Assembly (NCBI RefSeq): GCF_000337815.1
Contig: NZ_AOLN01000012.1
Location: 1 to 46,927, forward strand
Source: Haloferax mucosum ATCC BAA-1512
Lineage (GTDB): Archaea > Halobacteriota > Halobacteria > Halobacteriales > Haloferacaceae
Reading direction: 5' to 3'
Length of the DNA stretch: 46,927 bases
Positions 8,820 through 16,304 of the stretch are shown here, in pieces (within the stretch, counting starts at the first letter, position 1; every line of letters begins with the position of its first letter). The position numbers and the translations under genes were made by a program. The notes under the pieces are model-generated. The model saw nothing but the letters and a program-made list of their open reading frames with translations. It was not told where the DNA came from and did no database searches.

Positions 8820-9536
8820 ATGACACGTGAAAACACTGCTCAGAACCGGACGTCACCGACTCCGTCGGCGGGCGCACAGCAATTGACCGAGGCGTGGCTT
8901 CGAGCCTCCAGCCACTTTGCAAACAGCGTCGTCGAGGCGAATCGCGCGACACTCGCCGCGTTGGGGTTCAATAACCGCAACGGGAACGGCCACGCACGCT
9001 CCGACCCGAACGTCGAGAGCGTCGCCTACGACGACCCCGACTGGACGGGAACGAGAACCGTCGAGAACGCCGACGACATCCAAATCGGTGACACCGTTAC
9101 CTTCTCGAAGACCATTAGCGACGAGGACGTTCACGCCTTCGCGGAGGCCAGCGGCGACACGAACCGCCTCCACCTCGACGACGCGTTCGCCACCGAAACC
9201 CGATTCAGCGGTCGAATCGCCCACGGTACCCTTGTCTCTGGACTCATTAGCGCCGCGCTCGCCCGCCTGCCCGGCGTCACGGTCTATCTCTCTCAGAATA
9301 TGCGATTCCTGAACCCCGTTCGAATCGGGTCGAGACTCACCGCAACGGTGGAAGTCACAGAAGCGTTGGCGACGGACCGCTTCCGCCTCTCGACGTCGGT
9401 TACGAACGAAGACGACGAAACCGTCATCGAAGGCGAGGCAGTCGTGCTCGTTGACCCCGAACCGGAAGCAAGAGAGCGCGCGTCTGGGAGACACGAAACG
9501 CGGCGTGAGGACCAGAACACGCGGGATAGAAACTGA
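8820..9536 (+). CDS. MaoC-like (R)-specific enoyl-CoA hydratase, PhaJ type, with phasin-like N-terminus
   Basis: 238 residues. Residues about 85-210 form a hot-dog MaoC hydratase with the catalytic D-x4-H pair at Asp113 and His118 (SGDTNRLH) and FSGRIAHGTLVSGL. Such enzymes turn trans-2-enoyl-CoA into (R)-3-hydroxyacyl-CoA, linking fatty-acid breakdown to PHA. Residues about 20-50 (LTEAWLRASSHFANSVVEANRATLAALGF) are an amphipathic helix resembling PhaE/PhaP segments and could tether the enzyme to granules. The tail after 212 is charged and disordered. The ATG at 8820 was chosen as the frame upstream is Cys- and His-containing noise. Divergent from phaR. Confidence 0.88.
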   Translation: MTRENTAQNRTSPTPSAGAQQLTEAWLRASSHFANSVVEANRATLAALGFNNRNGNGHARSDPNVESVAYDDPDWTGTRTVENADDIQIGDTVTFSKTISDEDVHAFAEASGDTNRLHLDDAFATETRFSGRIAHGTLVSGLISAALARLPGVTVYLSQNMRFLNPVRIGSRLTATVEVTEALATDRFRLSTSVTNEDDETVIEGEAVVLVDPEPEARERASGRHETRREDQNTRDRN

Positions 9537-9744
9537 CCACGACGCGGCGGCCGGAGCCACGAACCGAGACCGAACACAGCACACGAAGATGCAACCGGCG
9601 ACGAGTACGCGTGTCGTGTAATCACTCCAGATGCTATATAGCACGCCGTGAGGGCGGCGTTATGCACTGACTACTTACAGGATATGTGAGCGTGCAAAGA
9701 GTTTTTGGGGAGTTTATCGTACTAGCAATCCCAGTTACGTTGAC

Positions 9745-9759
9745 TGGCAGTACCTGCCA
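9745..9759. promoter_or_regulatory. Inverted repeat ending at a start codon
   Basis: TGGCAG-TAC-CTGCCA is a perfect 6-bp-arm inverted repeat whose last base is the A of the ATG at 9759. It may be a repressor site over the transcription start or an RNA hairpin at the 5' end. If the real start is the second in-frame ATG (9771), it lies in the leader. Confidence 0.4.
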
Positions 9760-10250
9760 TGACCACGAGAATGGACGATTCCAAACGTGTGAAGTTATTC
9801 CTCCGCGCTGACGCAGAAATCGGTGCGGAATGTACGAAAGAAGCGGCAGTCGAGAAGCTCACAGAACTCGTTGACGCGGGCCGAATCGACGACTACGACG
9901 TCTACGTGTGGGGCAGTGACCTCCGTGTTGACGGACCCCTCGCAAACACGGCGTACGGAACCGAATTGCTCGAACACATCCGCGAATTTAAGCAGTGGGC
10001 AACGACGAACGACGTCGCGCTCGAAGCGGCGTTTACCGAGCGACGAATCGTGTCTTCGATTGCGGACGAACACTACGACGTGGTGTCTCTTCCGACGCTC
10101 TGTCTCGGGGTCTACGACGACGGTGAGTTAATCGGTGTCTACCCCTGCAACGATGGGGAATGGGCCTGCTCTGTCGTCGAATACCTCGAACGCCTCGACG
10201 ACGGTCGGCGCTCGAAGGTGCCGGAGCCCATCACGCAGACACACGGGTAG
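9759..10250 (+). CDS. Conserved haloarchaeal protein of unknown function
   Basis: A 163-residue soluble acidic protein. I recognise the general pattern from haloarchaeal genomes, where it is sometimes labelled an HTH-domain protein, but no function is known to me. Visible landmarks are VKLFLRADAEIGAECTKEAAVEKL at the N-terminus, DYDVYVWGSDLRVDGP in the middle, and VSLPTLCLGVYDDGELIGVYPC near residue 125, which looks conserved. There is an alternative start at 9771 (MDDSK). It lies between the hydratase and phaB genes, all on the plus strand, but with gaps over 220 bp on both sides. Confidence 0.75.
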   Translation: MTTRMDDSKRVKLFLRADAEIGAECTKEAAVEKLTELVDAGRIDDYDVYVWGSDLRVDGPLANTAYGTELLEHIREFKQWATTNDVALEAAFTERRIVSSIADEHYDVVSLPTLCLGVYDDGELIGVYPCNDGEWACSVVEYLERLDDGRRSKVPEPITQTHG

Positions 10251-10483
10251 TTCGTCTGTTTTATTCGTTCCCGCGTCAGTTGACGGCTCTCCGTAGAGGG
10301 GGGTCCAGACCGATATTGTGGTGATATTTGTCAGGGGTGAGAAATTTCTTTATAGAATGACTACAATCTAACAAGTGACGCAAGTGGAAGACTCGCGCGA
10401 GCGACGTCGAGAGCGTCTCGTACCATTTGGTTCGGCAGGGGGCGTACGACGACGTTCGCGTGCATTCACTGGCAGTGATAACT

Positions 10484-11230
10484 ATGACCGACTCAACGAA
10501 ACGGACGTGCCTGGTAACGGGCGCATCACGGGGAATCGGACGGGGAATCGCAGAAGAACTGGGCGGCACGGGTGCGAACGTCGTCGTCAACTACCGTCGC
10601 TCCGAGGCCGAAGCCTACGACGCAGTCGATGCAATCGAGGACGCCGGTGGGACGGCTATCGCACTCCAAGCGAACGTTTGTGAGAAAGACGAGGTTGCGG
10701 CCATGCGCGACCGCGTTCACGAGGTTTTCGGACCCGTTGACGTGCTCGTGAACAACGCGGGCGTGACAGTTGACCGCAAGTTCGACAACATGACCGCTGA
10801 GGACTGGGAACGCGTCGTGGACGTGAATCTCGGCGGCGTGTTCAACTCCACGAAGGTCTTTTACGACGACCTGAAGGATGCCGACCACGGTCGGCTCATC
10901 AACATCTCGAGCGTCGTCGGCCAACAGGGGAACTTCGGGCAGGCCAACTACGCGGCCACGAAAAGCGGACTGTTCGGATTCACGCGCACCATCGCGCTCG
11001 AACTGGCGCGGCACAAAACGACTGCGAACTGCGTCGCACCCGGGTTCACAAACACCGACATGCTCGCCGACGTGGGCGACGAGATACAAGAGAAGATTCG
11101 CCAGCGTATCCCTCTCAACCGGTTCGCGGAAGTCGAGGATATCGCGGGCATCGTTCGGTTCCTCGCCAGCGACGAATCGAGTTACATGACGGGACAGGTA
11201 CTCGGCATCAACGGCGGTATGGAGTGGTGA
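10484..11230 (+). CDS. phaB: Acetoacetyl-CoA reductase / 3-oxoacyl reductase, SDR family (PhaB/FabG-like)
   Basis: A classical short-chain dehydrogenase of 248 residues. It has the cofactor-binding GASRGIG (13-19), NNAG (90-93), and the catalytic Ser143-Tyr156-Lys160 set (S-x12-Y-x3-K in ANYAATKSG). Arg residues after strand 2 (NYRR) favour NADPH. It would reduce 3-ketoacyl-CoA to (R)-3-hydroxyacyl-CoA for PHA; the assignment to PhaB and not FabG rests on the neighbouring pha genes. The ATG at 10484 gives the family start. A TATA-like TTTATAG near 10350 implies a leader of about 110 nt. It overlaps the next gene. Confidence 0.88.
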   Translation: MTDSTKRTCLVTGASRGIGRGIAEELGGTGANVVVNYRRSEAEAYDAVDAIEDAGGTAIALQANVCEKDEVAAMRDRVHEVFGPVDVLVNNAGVTVDRKFDNMTAEDWERVVDVNLGGVFNSTKVFYDDLKDADHGRLINISSVVGQQGNFGQANYAATKSGLFGFTRTIALELARHKTTANCVAPGFTNTDMLADVGDEIQEKIRQRIPLNRFAEVEDIAGIVRFLASDESSYMTGQVLGINGGMEW

Positions 11231-11511
11231 CAGTGTCCTTCGACGAGAATCCTCAACTGGTGCCGGTCCCACCACACGAAACCGCCGCGGTCGAAGCCGA
11301 GCGGTCCGTTGACCCGCTTCCGGAGACGCTTTCGTCGTCGCAAACGAAGCTCGTCTACCTCTATCTCCAACTGCAACGCGTGGGAACAGTCGAGGAACTC
11401 CGCGACACGCTCGGTATGAAAGTTATTACGCTCTATCCGGTCCTCGAACACCTCGTTGATCTCGAACTCGTCAGACACGAGGACGGACGGTACGTCTACC
11501 AACCGACCTAA
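11227..11511 (+). CDS. Small winged-helix DNA-binding protein coupled to phaB
   Basis: About 94 residues. Residues about 35-90 form a winged helix (SSSQTKLVYLYLQLQRVGTVEELRDTLGMKVITLYPVLEHLVDLELV), like TrmB/MarR-type or simple haloarchaeal wHTH proteins. The GTG at 11227 overlaps the phaB stop as GTGA, so the pair is probably co-translated; GTG at 11224 and 11233 are alternatives. There is no ligand domain. It may regulate the PHA supply genes, which is inferred from position only. Confidence 0.78.
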   Translation: MTVSFDENPQLVPVPPHETAAVEAERSVDPLPETLSSSQTKLVYLYLQLQRVGTVEELRDTLGMKVITLYPVLEHLVDLELVRHEDGRYVYQPT

Positions 11512-11542
11512 AATTCGAGTTGATAGTCTCGTCTCTCTCGTT

Positions 11543-11959
11543 CTATCTTCTCCGCTGGGCACCGCGGTTGCGGTCGCGTTCGACGCGAGTCACTCGAAAG
11601 CGAGATACCGCGACGACGCCGATAACCGACCCGACGAAACCCGCACTCACGTCGCCCCGTTCGAATTCTCTCCCCGGGACGCTTTCCTGTAGGAGTTCGG
11701 TCCCGACGCCGTAGACTGTCGAGAGGACGACGGCGATCACCGCGGCCCGAAGCGACTGTTCAGTGTCGTCGAACGCCTCCACGAGGGCGGCCGCGAGTCC
11801 GGCGTGCCCGACGAGGTGCAGGAATTTGTCGGGACCGTACGAACCGAAATCGGGATTGTGGCGGGACGGAATCGGTACGAGCGACGCGACGAGCAACAAC
11901 AGTGTGGTGGCTGTCACCCAGCGCCATCGCCACTTCGCCCCGCTTTCGCTGTCTGTCAC
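11543..11959 (-). CDS. VanZ-like membrane protein, copy 1
   Basis: About 138 residues with four predicted membrane segments. The VanZ-family signature is present: PDKFLHLVGHAGLAAAL in the middle and LLQESVPGREFERGDVSAGFVGSVIG near the end. The family's function outside glycopeptide resistance is unknown; in archaea it is an orphan inner-membrane protein. The GTG at 11959 was chosen because the sequence upstream is Arg/Cys-rich and unlike the paralog. A GC hairpin (GCCCGTG at 11976-11982 with CACGGGC at 11991-11997) lies just ahead of the start. It is the second of two tandem paralogs. Confidence 0.75.
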   Translation of the reverse strand: MTDSESGAKWRWRWVTATTLLLLVASLVPIPSRHNPDFGSYGPDKFLHLVGHAGLAAALVEAFDDTEQSLRAAVIAVVLSTVYGVGTELLQESVPGREFERGDVSAGFVGSVIGVVAVSRFRVTRVERDRNRGAQRRR

Positions 11960-12229
11960 GGGTACAGTACGACGTGCCCGTGCTTGAGTACACGGGCGGG
12001 AACGACACCTGAGTGTCCGCCGCGCTCGAATACGAGCGTCTGCAATTGCACGAGCGACCTCCTGCCTTCGCGCCTCGTTGGTGTACTGTTCGTTGGCGGC
12101 GTTGTGTACGAGCCAACTCAAAGTTGCAGTAAAACAGCGATGGTGTTGTTCTATCCTACCACGTGTGAACACACGCGTATACACACCTTTCGACGGGACG
12201 TGATTTCACGGTCTTCGGCCGGGGCGTGT

Positions 12230-12655
12230 TCAACGCACTGCCGTCTGCATCCTCGATTCTTCTGGAACGACGTTCGGGTCGTTGGAGAGTGTATTCCGGA
12301 CGGCGTACCAGCCACACGCGGCCAAGACCGCGCCGAGAAGGCTCGCACCGACGTCCGCGAGTTCGAACTCTCGCCCGGGAACCCGGGTTTGGACTCGTCC
12401 GGTGACGAGACTGTGGGCGGTGGAGAGACACACTGCGAGGACGGCCGCTCGCCCGTCGCTCCCGTCTGTTCCGAGTGCGTTCGCAAGTGCTGTCGCATAG
12501 CCCGCGTGGCCGACGAAGTGCAGGAATTTGTCCGGGCCGAACCGTCGCCATCCCGAGTGGCGTTTAAACGGTGACGGAACAACCGACGCGACGAAAAGAA
12601 CTGCCGTACCGATAGCAACCGGTGTCCAGCGGGACGTGGAAAATCGGTTGTGCAT
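12230..12655 (-). CDS. VanZ-like membrane protein, copy 2
   Basis: 141 residues, starting MHNRFSTSRWTPVAIGTAVLF, four predicted membrane segments. It is clearly homologous to the neighbouring copy: both share the FGPDKFLHFVGHAG and VPGREFE-x-DV elements at the same positions. This copy has VTGRVQTRVPGREFE, in place of TELLQESVPGREFE, so the polar Glu/Gln residues typical of VanZ proteins are replaced. That suggests divergence after duplication. The tail after the last membrane segment is disordered. Its promoter would lie in the AT-rich stretch 12656-12944. Confidence 0.75.
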   Translation of the reverse strand: MHNRFSTSRWTPVAIGTAVLFVASVVPSPFKRHSGWRRFGPDKFLHFVGHAGYATALANALGTDGSDGRAAVLAVCLSTAHSLVTGRVQTRVPGREFELADVGASLLGAVLAACGWYAVRNTLSNDPNVVPEESRMQTAVR

Positions 12656-12944
12656 GCACGTAGTACGCTCGCCACCAGTTTGAGACCAGCGGTCGAAGTT
12701 GTATTCCTCACATATGTCAGACCAATATTCATTTCAAAATATTGTATTATTTATGTGTCTATATTAAATATAGCTGTTCCACGAGTTAGATACAATTTAT
12801 TCACTACCACCCAAAAGTATTCATGTCCAATAACCGTTATACTATCTTATTTTTCTAAAATAAATCATGTTATGGCCATCTCGTGGCTATCTGCTATCCT
12901 TCGACCGTCAAAATAAGATGCCCGGGTGGCGAACAACCTCGTAG
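12656..12944. promoter_or_regulatory. AT-rich divergent intergenic region
   Basis: A 289-bp spacer between the VanZ and Lrp genes. It is strikingly AT-rich from about 12710 to 12860, far below the GC of its flanks, with many TATA-like words. It carries no gene that I can see. It probably holds both promoters and could mark a junction of acquired DNA. Confidence 0.45.
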
Positions 12945-13472
12945 ATGGCGGAAAAACAGACTCAATCCACGTCGGAGTGGTTAGAAAATGAGAAAGTGCG
13001 AGGCATCCTCAAAGAGTATCTCGACGAGACCGACTATCGTATCTACAAAGAACTGAACCGTGATGGCCGCATTTCCGACACCGAATTGGGCGAACGCGTT
13101 GGACTCTCGCGCACCGCGGCTCGCCGCCGCCGGAAGAAACTCCAGAACGAGGGACTCGTCGATGTCCTCGGCGTGCTCGTTCTGCAGGAGGCCGACCTCG
13201 CGTACGCCGATGCTTTCGTCACGCTCGACCCAGGCCTCAGCCAAGACAAGTTCGACGCGTTCATCGCAGAGGTGTCCACGGAAGAACTCATCTACGAAAT
13301 CGACGAATACATGGGCGAATACGACCTGCTCCTCCGAGTTTGGCACGCCTCGTTGTCGGACGTGAAACGCTACCTTCGGACGACGCTACAGGCCCACGAC
13401 GCGGTCGAGTCGTACGATGCCGTCCCCGTGACGAAGACCCACAAAGCGTGGCACAAAATCCTCTCGAACTGA
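12945..13472 (+). CDS. Lrp/AsnC family transcriptional regulator
   Basis: 175 residues. The N-terminal winged helix (residues about 25-75, DYRIYKELNRDGRISDTELGERVGLSRTAARRRRKKLQNEGLV) is followed by an AsnC-type ligand-binding domain (about 85-165, AYADAFVTLDPG ... YDLLLRVWHASLSDVKRYL). Such regulators form octamers or dimers that sense amino acids or other small molecules. Lengthwise it is slightly longer than the 150-residue norm owing to an N-terminal extension. The following hyu operon could be its target; an inverted repeat there (14113-14128) is a candidate site. That link is inference. Confidence 0.88.
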   Translation: MAEKQTQSTSEWLENEKVRGILKEYLDETDYRIYKELNRDGRISDTELGERVGLSRTAARRRRKKLQNEGLVDVLGVLVLQEADLAYADAFVTLDPGLSQDKFDAFIAEVSTEELIYEIDEYMGEYDLLLRVWHASLSDVKRYLRTTLQAHDAVESYDAVPVTKTHKAWHKILSN

Positions 13473-13485
13473 CGGTAGACGGCCT

Positions 13486-13818
13486 TTAGAGACCACCGAG
13501 AACCGTGTATATCAACCGAACCGGGCCGTCGGTGTCGTTGACGCTGTAGTGCTCGACGCCGGACGGAATCACCGACAGCGTGCCCGCTGAGACTGTGTGT
13601 CGTCCCTCCGGGATCACTAGCTCGATTTCGCCGTCGAGGATGACCGAAATTTCGTCGCCTTCGTGCGACGTCCACCCCTCGGCCGGGACACGCTCGTCGG
13701 GTTGGAGGACGTAAGACCCGGTCTGCGACGCCGGGTCGTCGGTTTCGAAGAGAGTTCGCGGCGACCCCGTGCTACCCTGCCAGACGTTCGCTAACTCGGC
13801 CAGTTCGATTTCGCTCAT
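13486..13818 (-). CDS. Cupin-domain protein
   Basis: A 110-residue single cupin. The barrel motifs are visible as GWTSHEGDEISVILDGEIELVIPEG and AGTLSVIPSGVEHYS. Only part of the usual metal-binding set (His, Glu, His) is present, so metal binding is uncertain. The ATG at 13818 gives MSEIELAEL, the likely start; the open frame extends to 13884. It converges with the Lrp gene (13 bp between stops). Substrate and role are unknown; small cupins often act as sugar or keto-acid isomerases or sensory proteins. Confidence 0.78.
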   Translation of the reverse strand: MSEIELAELANVWQGSTGSPRTLFETDDPASQTGSYVLQPDERVPAEGWTSHEGDEISVILDGEIELVIPEGRHTVSAGTLSVIPSGVEHYSVNDTDGPVRLIYTVLGGL

Positions 13819-14249
13819 TGACTTTGTCGTCTCTCGTTCGCTCTCGACTCGGGTGTTTTCGCTGTGGTACTGTACCTGAACCAATCATTGGACGATTCGG
13901 AATTGCAATTGCACTTATTGTCTGTTTGAACCGAAATAGTAACCGAATTGTACTCTAACCGTCCCGATTGTTACTTCCCGACACGACCGAAACGAGGGTC
14001 CCCCCGTGTCCGGCGACGCGCCGCATTTTGACAGCCTGCGGCGGTTTGCGTGTCTCTCGTTACTATTCGACATGTTACCTTGTCAAACTCTACATCTACT
14101 TAATTGTTTCTCCAAAAAGAGCTTTTTGTGCATATAGTTAAACTATTTGAGCAAACAATGGTCATTTAGGGTCCGATTTGTGCTCACTTTAGAACGTATT
14201 GCGCACCCCTGCGAAAAGTATTTCATGTCACCGACAAAACGTCTCTTTC
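13819..14249. other. Upstream region of the hyuAB operon with inverted repeats
   Basis: No gene is seen in 431 bases. Palindromic elements are GGTAC-T-GTACC (13866-13876), AATTGCAATT (13901-13910) and CAAAAAG-AG-CTTTTTG (14113-14128). The last stands just before a TATA-like CATATAGTTAAACTA (14130-14144), so it is placed like an activator or repressor site of the hyu promoter. A short GC-rich stretch (13990-14045) lies between two AT-rich blocks. Confidence 0.5.
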
Positions 14250-16304
14250 GTGAGTGGAGATAACAAAACACAGCGACTCGCGGTTGACATCGGCGGTACG
14301 TTCGTCGATGCGATTACCTTCGACCGCGAGACCCGTAGTATCGACCTCGAAAAGGAGGTGACCACATCCGACCAACCGTCGAAAGGTGTCCTCGACTCGG
14401 TCGGGAAGGTCGGCGCATCGCTCGAAGCGACGGAGGCGTTCGTCCACGGAACGACGCTCGGACTCAACGCGGTCCTCGAACGCGACGGCGCGAAGACCGG
14501 CATTATCACGAACCAGGGGTTCGAGGACGTCTACGAAATCGGTCGTACGAACCTCGAACGCGACGCGATGTACGATATCAACTATCGGAAGCCTGAGTCG
14601 CTTGTTCCCCGTCGGCGACGGATCGGCGTCCCCGGACGGTTGAACGCCAGCGGGGCGGTCGTCGAGGAACTCGACACCGACGCGGTCCGCGACGCCGCGG
14701 CGTACCTCGCCGACGAACAGGGCGTCGAATCCATCGCCATCTGTTTCCTCCACTCGTATCAAAACGACCAGCACGAACAGGCGGCGGCGGAAGTCGTCCG
14801 CGAGACCCGTCCCGAAGTCAGCGTCTCCGTCTCCAGCGACATCACCGGCGAGTACCGCGAGTACGAGCGGACGAGCACCGCCGTCCTTGACGGCTACATC
14901 AAACCGATTTTCGAGAACTACGTCGATACGCTCGATTCGAACCTCGGACAGAGCGGTTTCGACGGGCCGTTTTTCGTCACCCGTTCTGGCGGTGGCACGC
15001 TCACCGCCGAAAGCGCGAAAACCGCGCCGGTACACACGATTCTCTCCGGCCCGGCGGGCGGCCTCATCGGTGCATCCCACGTCGGCGACGTGACCGGCCG
15101 TGAGAACCTCATCACCGTGGATATGGGTGGGACGAGCCTCGACGCCGCGGTCATCGAAGACGGCTCTCCCGTGGTGAAGTACGACGCGTCGCTCGAACAC
15201 CAGCCGATGATGATTCCGGTCTACGACATCCGCACTATCGGTGCTGGCGGCGGCTCGATTGCGTGGCTCGACGGCGGACTCCTCAAGGTCGGACCGCAGA
15301 GTGCGGGTTCGGACCCCGGTCCCATCTGTTACGACAACGGCGGCACCGAACCGACGGTGACCGACGCCGCGCTCGCCCTCGGGTTCCTCGACCCGAACGA
15401 CTTCCTCGGCGGCGAGATGGAGACCGCGGAGACCGCCGCAATCGACGGCATCGACTCGAAACTGGCCGACCCGCTCGATATGTCGGTCCACGAGGCGAGC
15501 AAGGGCGTCTTCGACGTCGCACTCGCAAACACCGTCGGCGCGATCCGCGAAATCACGGTCGAAAAGGGACTCGACCCGCGGGACTTCTCGATGGTCGCCT
15601 ACGGCGGTGCCGGACCGATGTTCGTCCCGCTTCTCGCCCGTGAAATCGGCGTCAACGAGGTCCTCGTTCCGAAGGCCCCGTCTGTCTTCTCCGCGTGGGG
15701 CATGTTGATGGCGGACGTCGTCTACGACTTCTCGCAGACGCACATCGCCGTCCTCGACGACATCGACCTCGAAACGCTCGAATCCGAATTCGCCGAACTG
15801 GAAGCCGACGGCCGCGAGACGCTCGAAGCGGAGGGCATCGAGGAGTCCAGACAGGATATCGAGCGCGCCGTCGAGATGCGGTACTTCGGCCAAGAACACA
15901 CGGTCGAGGTGAACGCGGACGGCGTTGAGTCAATCGCCGACCTCGCCGACCGATTCGAAACGCAACACGAGACGCGGTACGGCCACACGATGGACGACCC
16001 GGTTCAGGTCGTCCACCTCCGCGTTCGCGCGGTGGGCGAAAACGACAAGCCGACTCTCGACCCCGAAGCGTCGCGTTCGGCGGGCGAACTCGAACCCGTC
16101 GAGACCAGACAGGCGTACTGCTTCGCCGAAGGCGAGTTCACCGACTTCGACGTGTACCACCGCGACGACTTGGCTCCGGGTGACGAACTCCCCGGTCCCG
16201 CCGTCGTCATCGAACCAACCACCTCGCTCGTCTTCCACTCCGACCAGACGGCGACGGTTGACGAGTACGGGCACATCACCATCACCACCGGAGGCGACCA
16301 ATGA
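14250..16304 (+). CDS. hyuA: Hydantoinase/oxoprolinase family ATP-dependent amidohydrolase, subunit A
   Basis: About 684 residues. The ASKHA-type ATP-binding fold begins immediately (LAVDIGGTFVDAITFD). Family landmarks include FVHGTTLGLNAVLER, SGPAGGLIGA near residue 270, VDMGGTSLDAAVI and IGAGGGSIAW. Such proteins form a heteromer with HyuB and open cyclic amides (hydantoins, 5-oxoproline) with ATP; some relatives are acetone carboxylases, which cannot be excluded. GTG at 14250 was chosen because it places the IGGTF motif at the usual distance; a nearby ATG is out of frame. The stop overlaps hyuB by 4 bp. Confidence 0.9.
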   Translation: MSGDNKTQRLAVDIGGTFVDAITFDRETRSIDLEKEVTTSDQPSKGVLDSVGKVGASLEATEAFVHGTTLGLNAVLERDGAKTGIITNQGFEDVYEIGRTNLERDAMYDINYRKPESLVPRRRRIGVPGRLNASGAVVEELDTDAVRDAAAYLADEQGVESIAICFLHSYQNDQHEQAAAEVVRETRPEVSVSVSSDITGEYREYERTSTAVLDGYIKPIFENYVDTLDSNLGQSGFDGPFFVTRSGGGTLTAESAKTAPVHTILSGPAGGLIGASHVGDVTGRENLITVDMGGTSLDAAVIEDGSPVVKYDASLEHQPMMIPVYDIRTIGAGGGSIAWLDGGLLKVGPQSAGSDPGPICYDNGGTEPTVTDAALALGFLDPNDFLGGEMETAETAAIDGIDSKLADPLDMSVHEASKGVFDVALANTVGAIREITVEKGLDPRDFSMVAYGGAGPMFVPLLAREIGVNEVLVPKAPSVFSAWGMLMADVVYDFSQTHIAVLDDIDLETLESEFAELEADGRETLEAEGIEESRQDIERAVEMRYFGQEHTVEVNADGVESIADLADRFETQHETRYGHTMDDPVQVVHLRVRAVGENDKPTLDPEASRSAGELEPVETRQAYCFAEGEFTDFDVYHRDDLAPGDELPGPAVVIEPTTSLVFHSDQTATVDEYGHITITTGGDQ

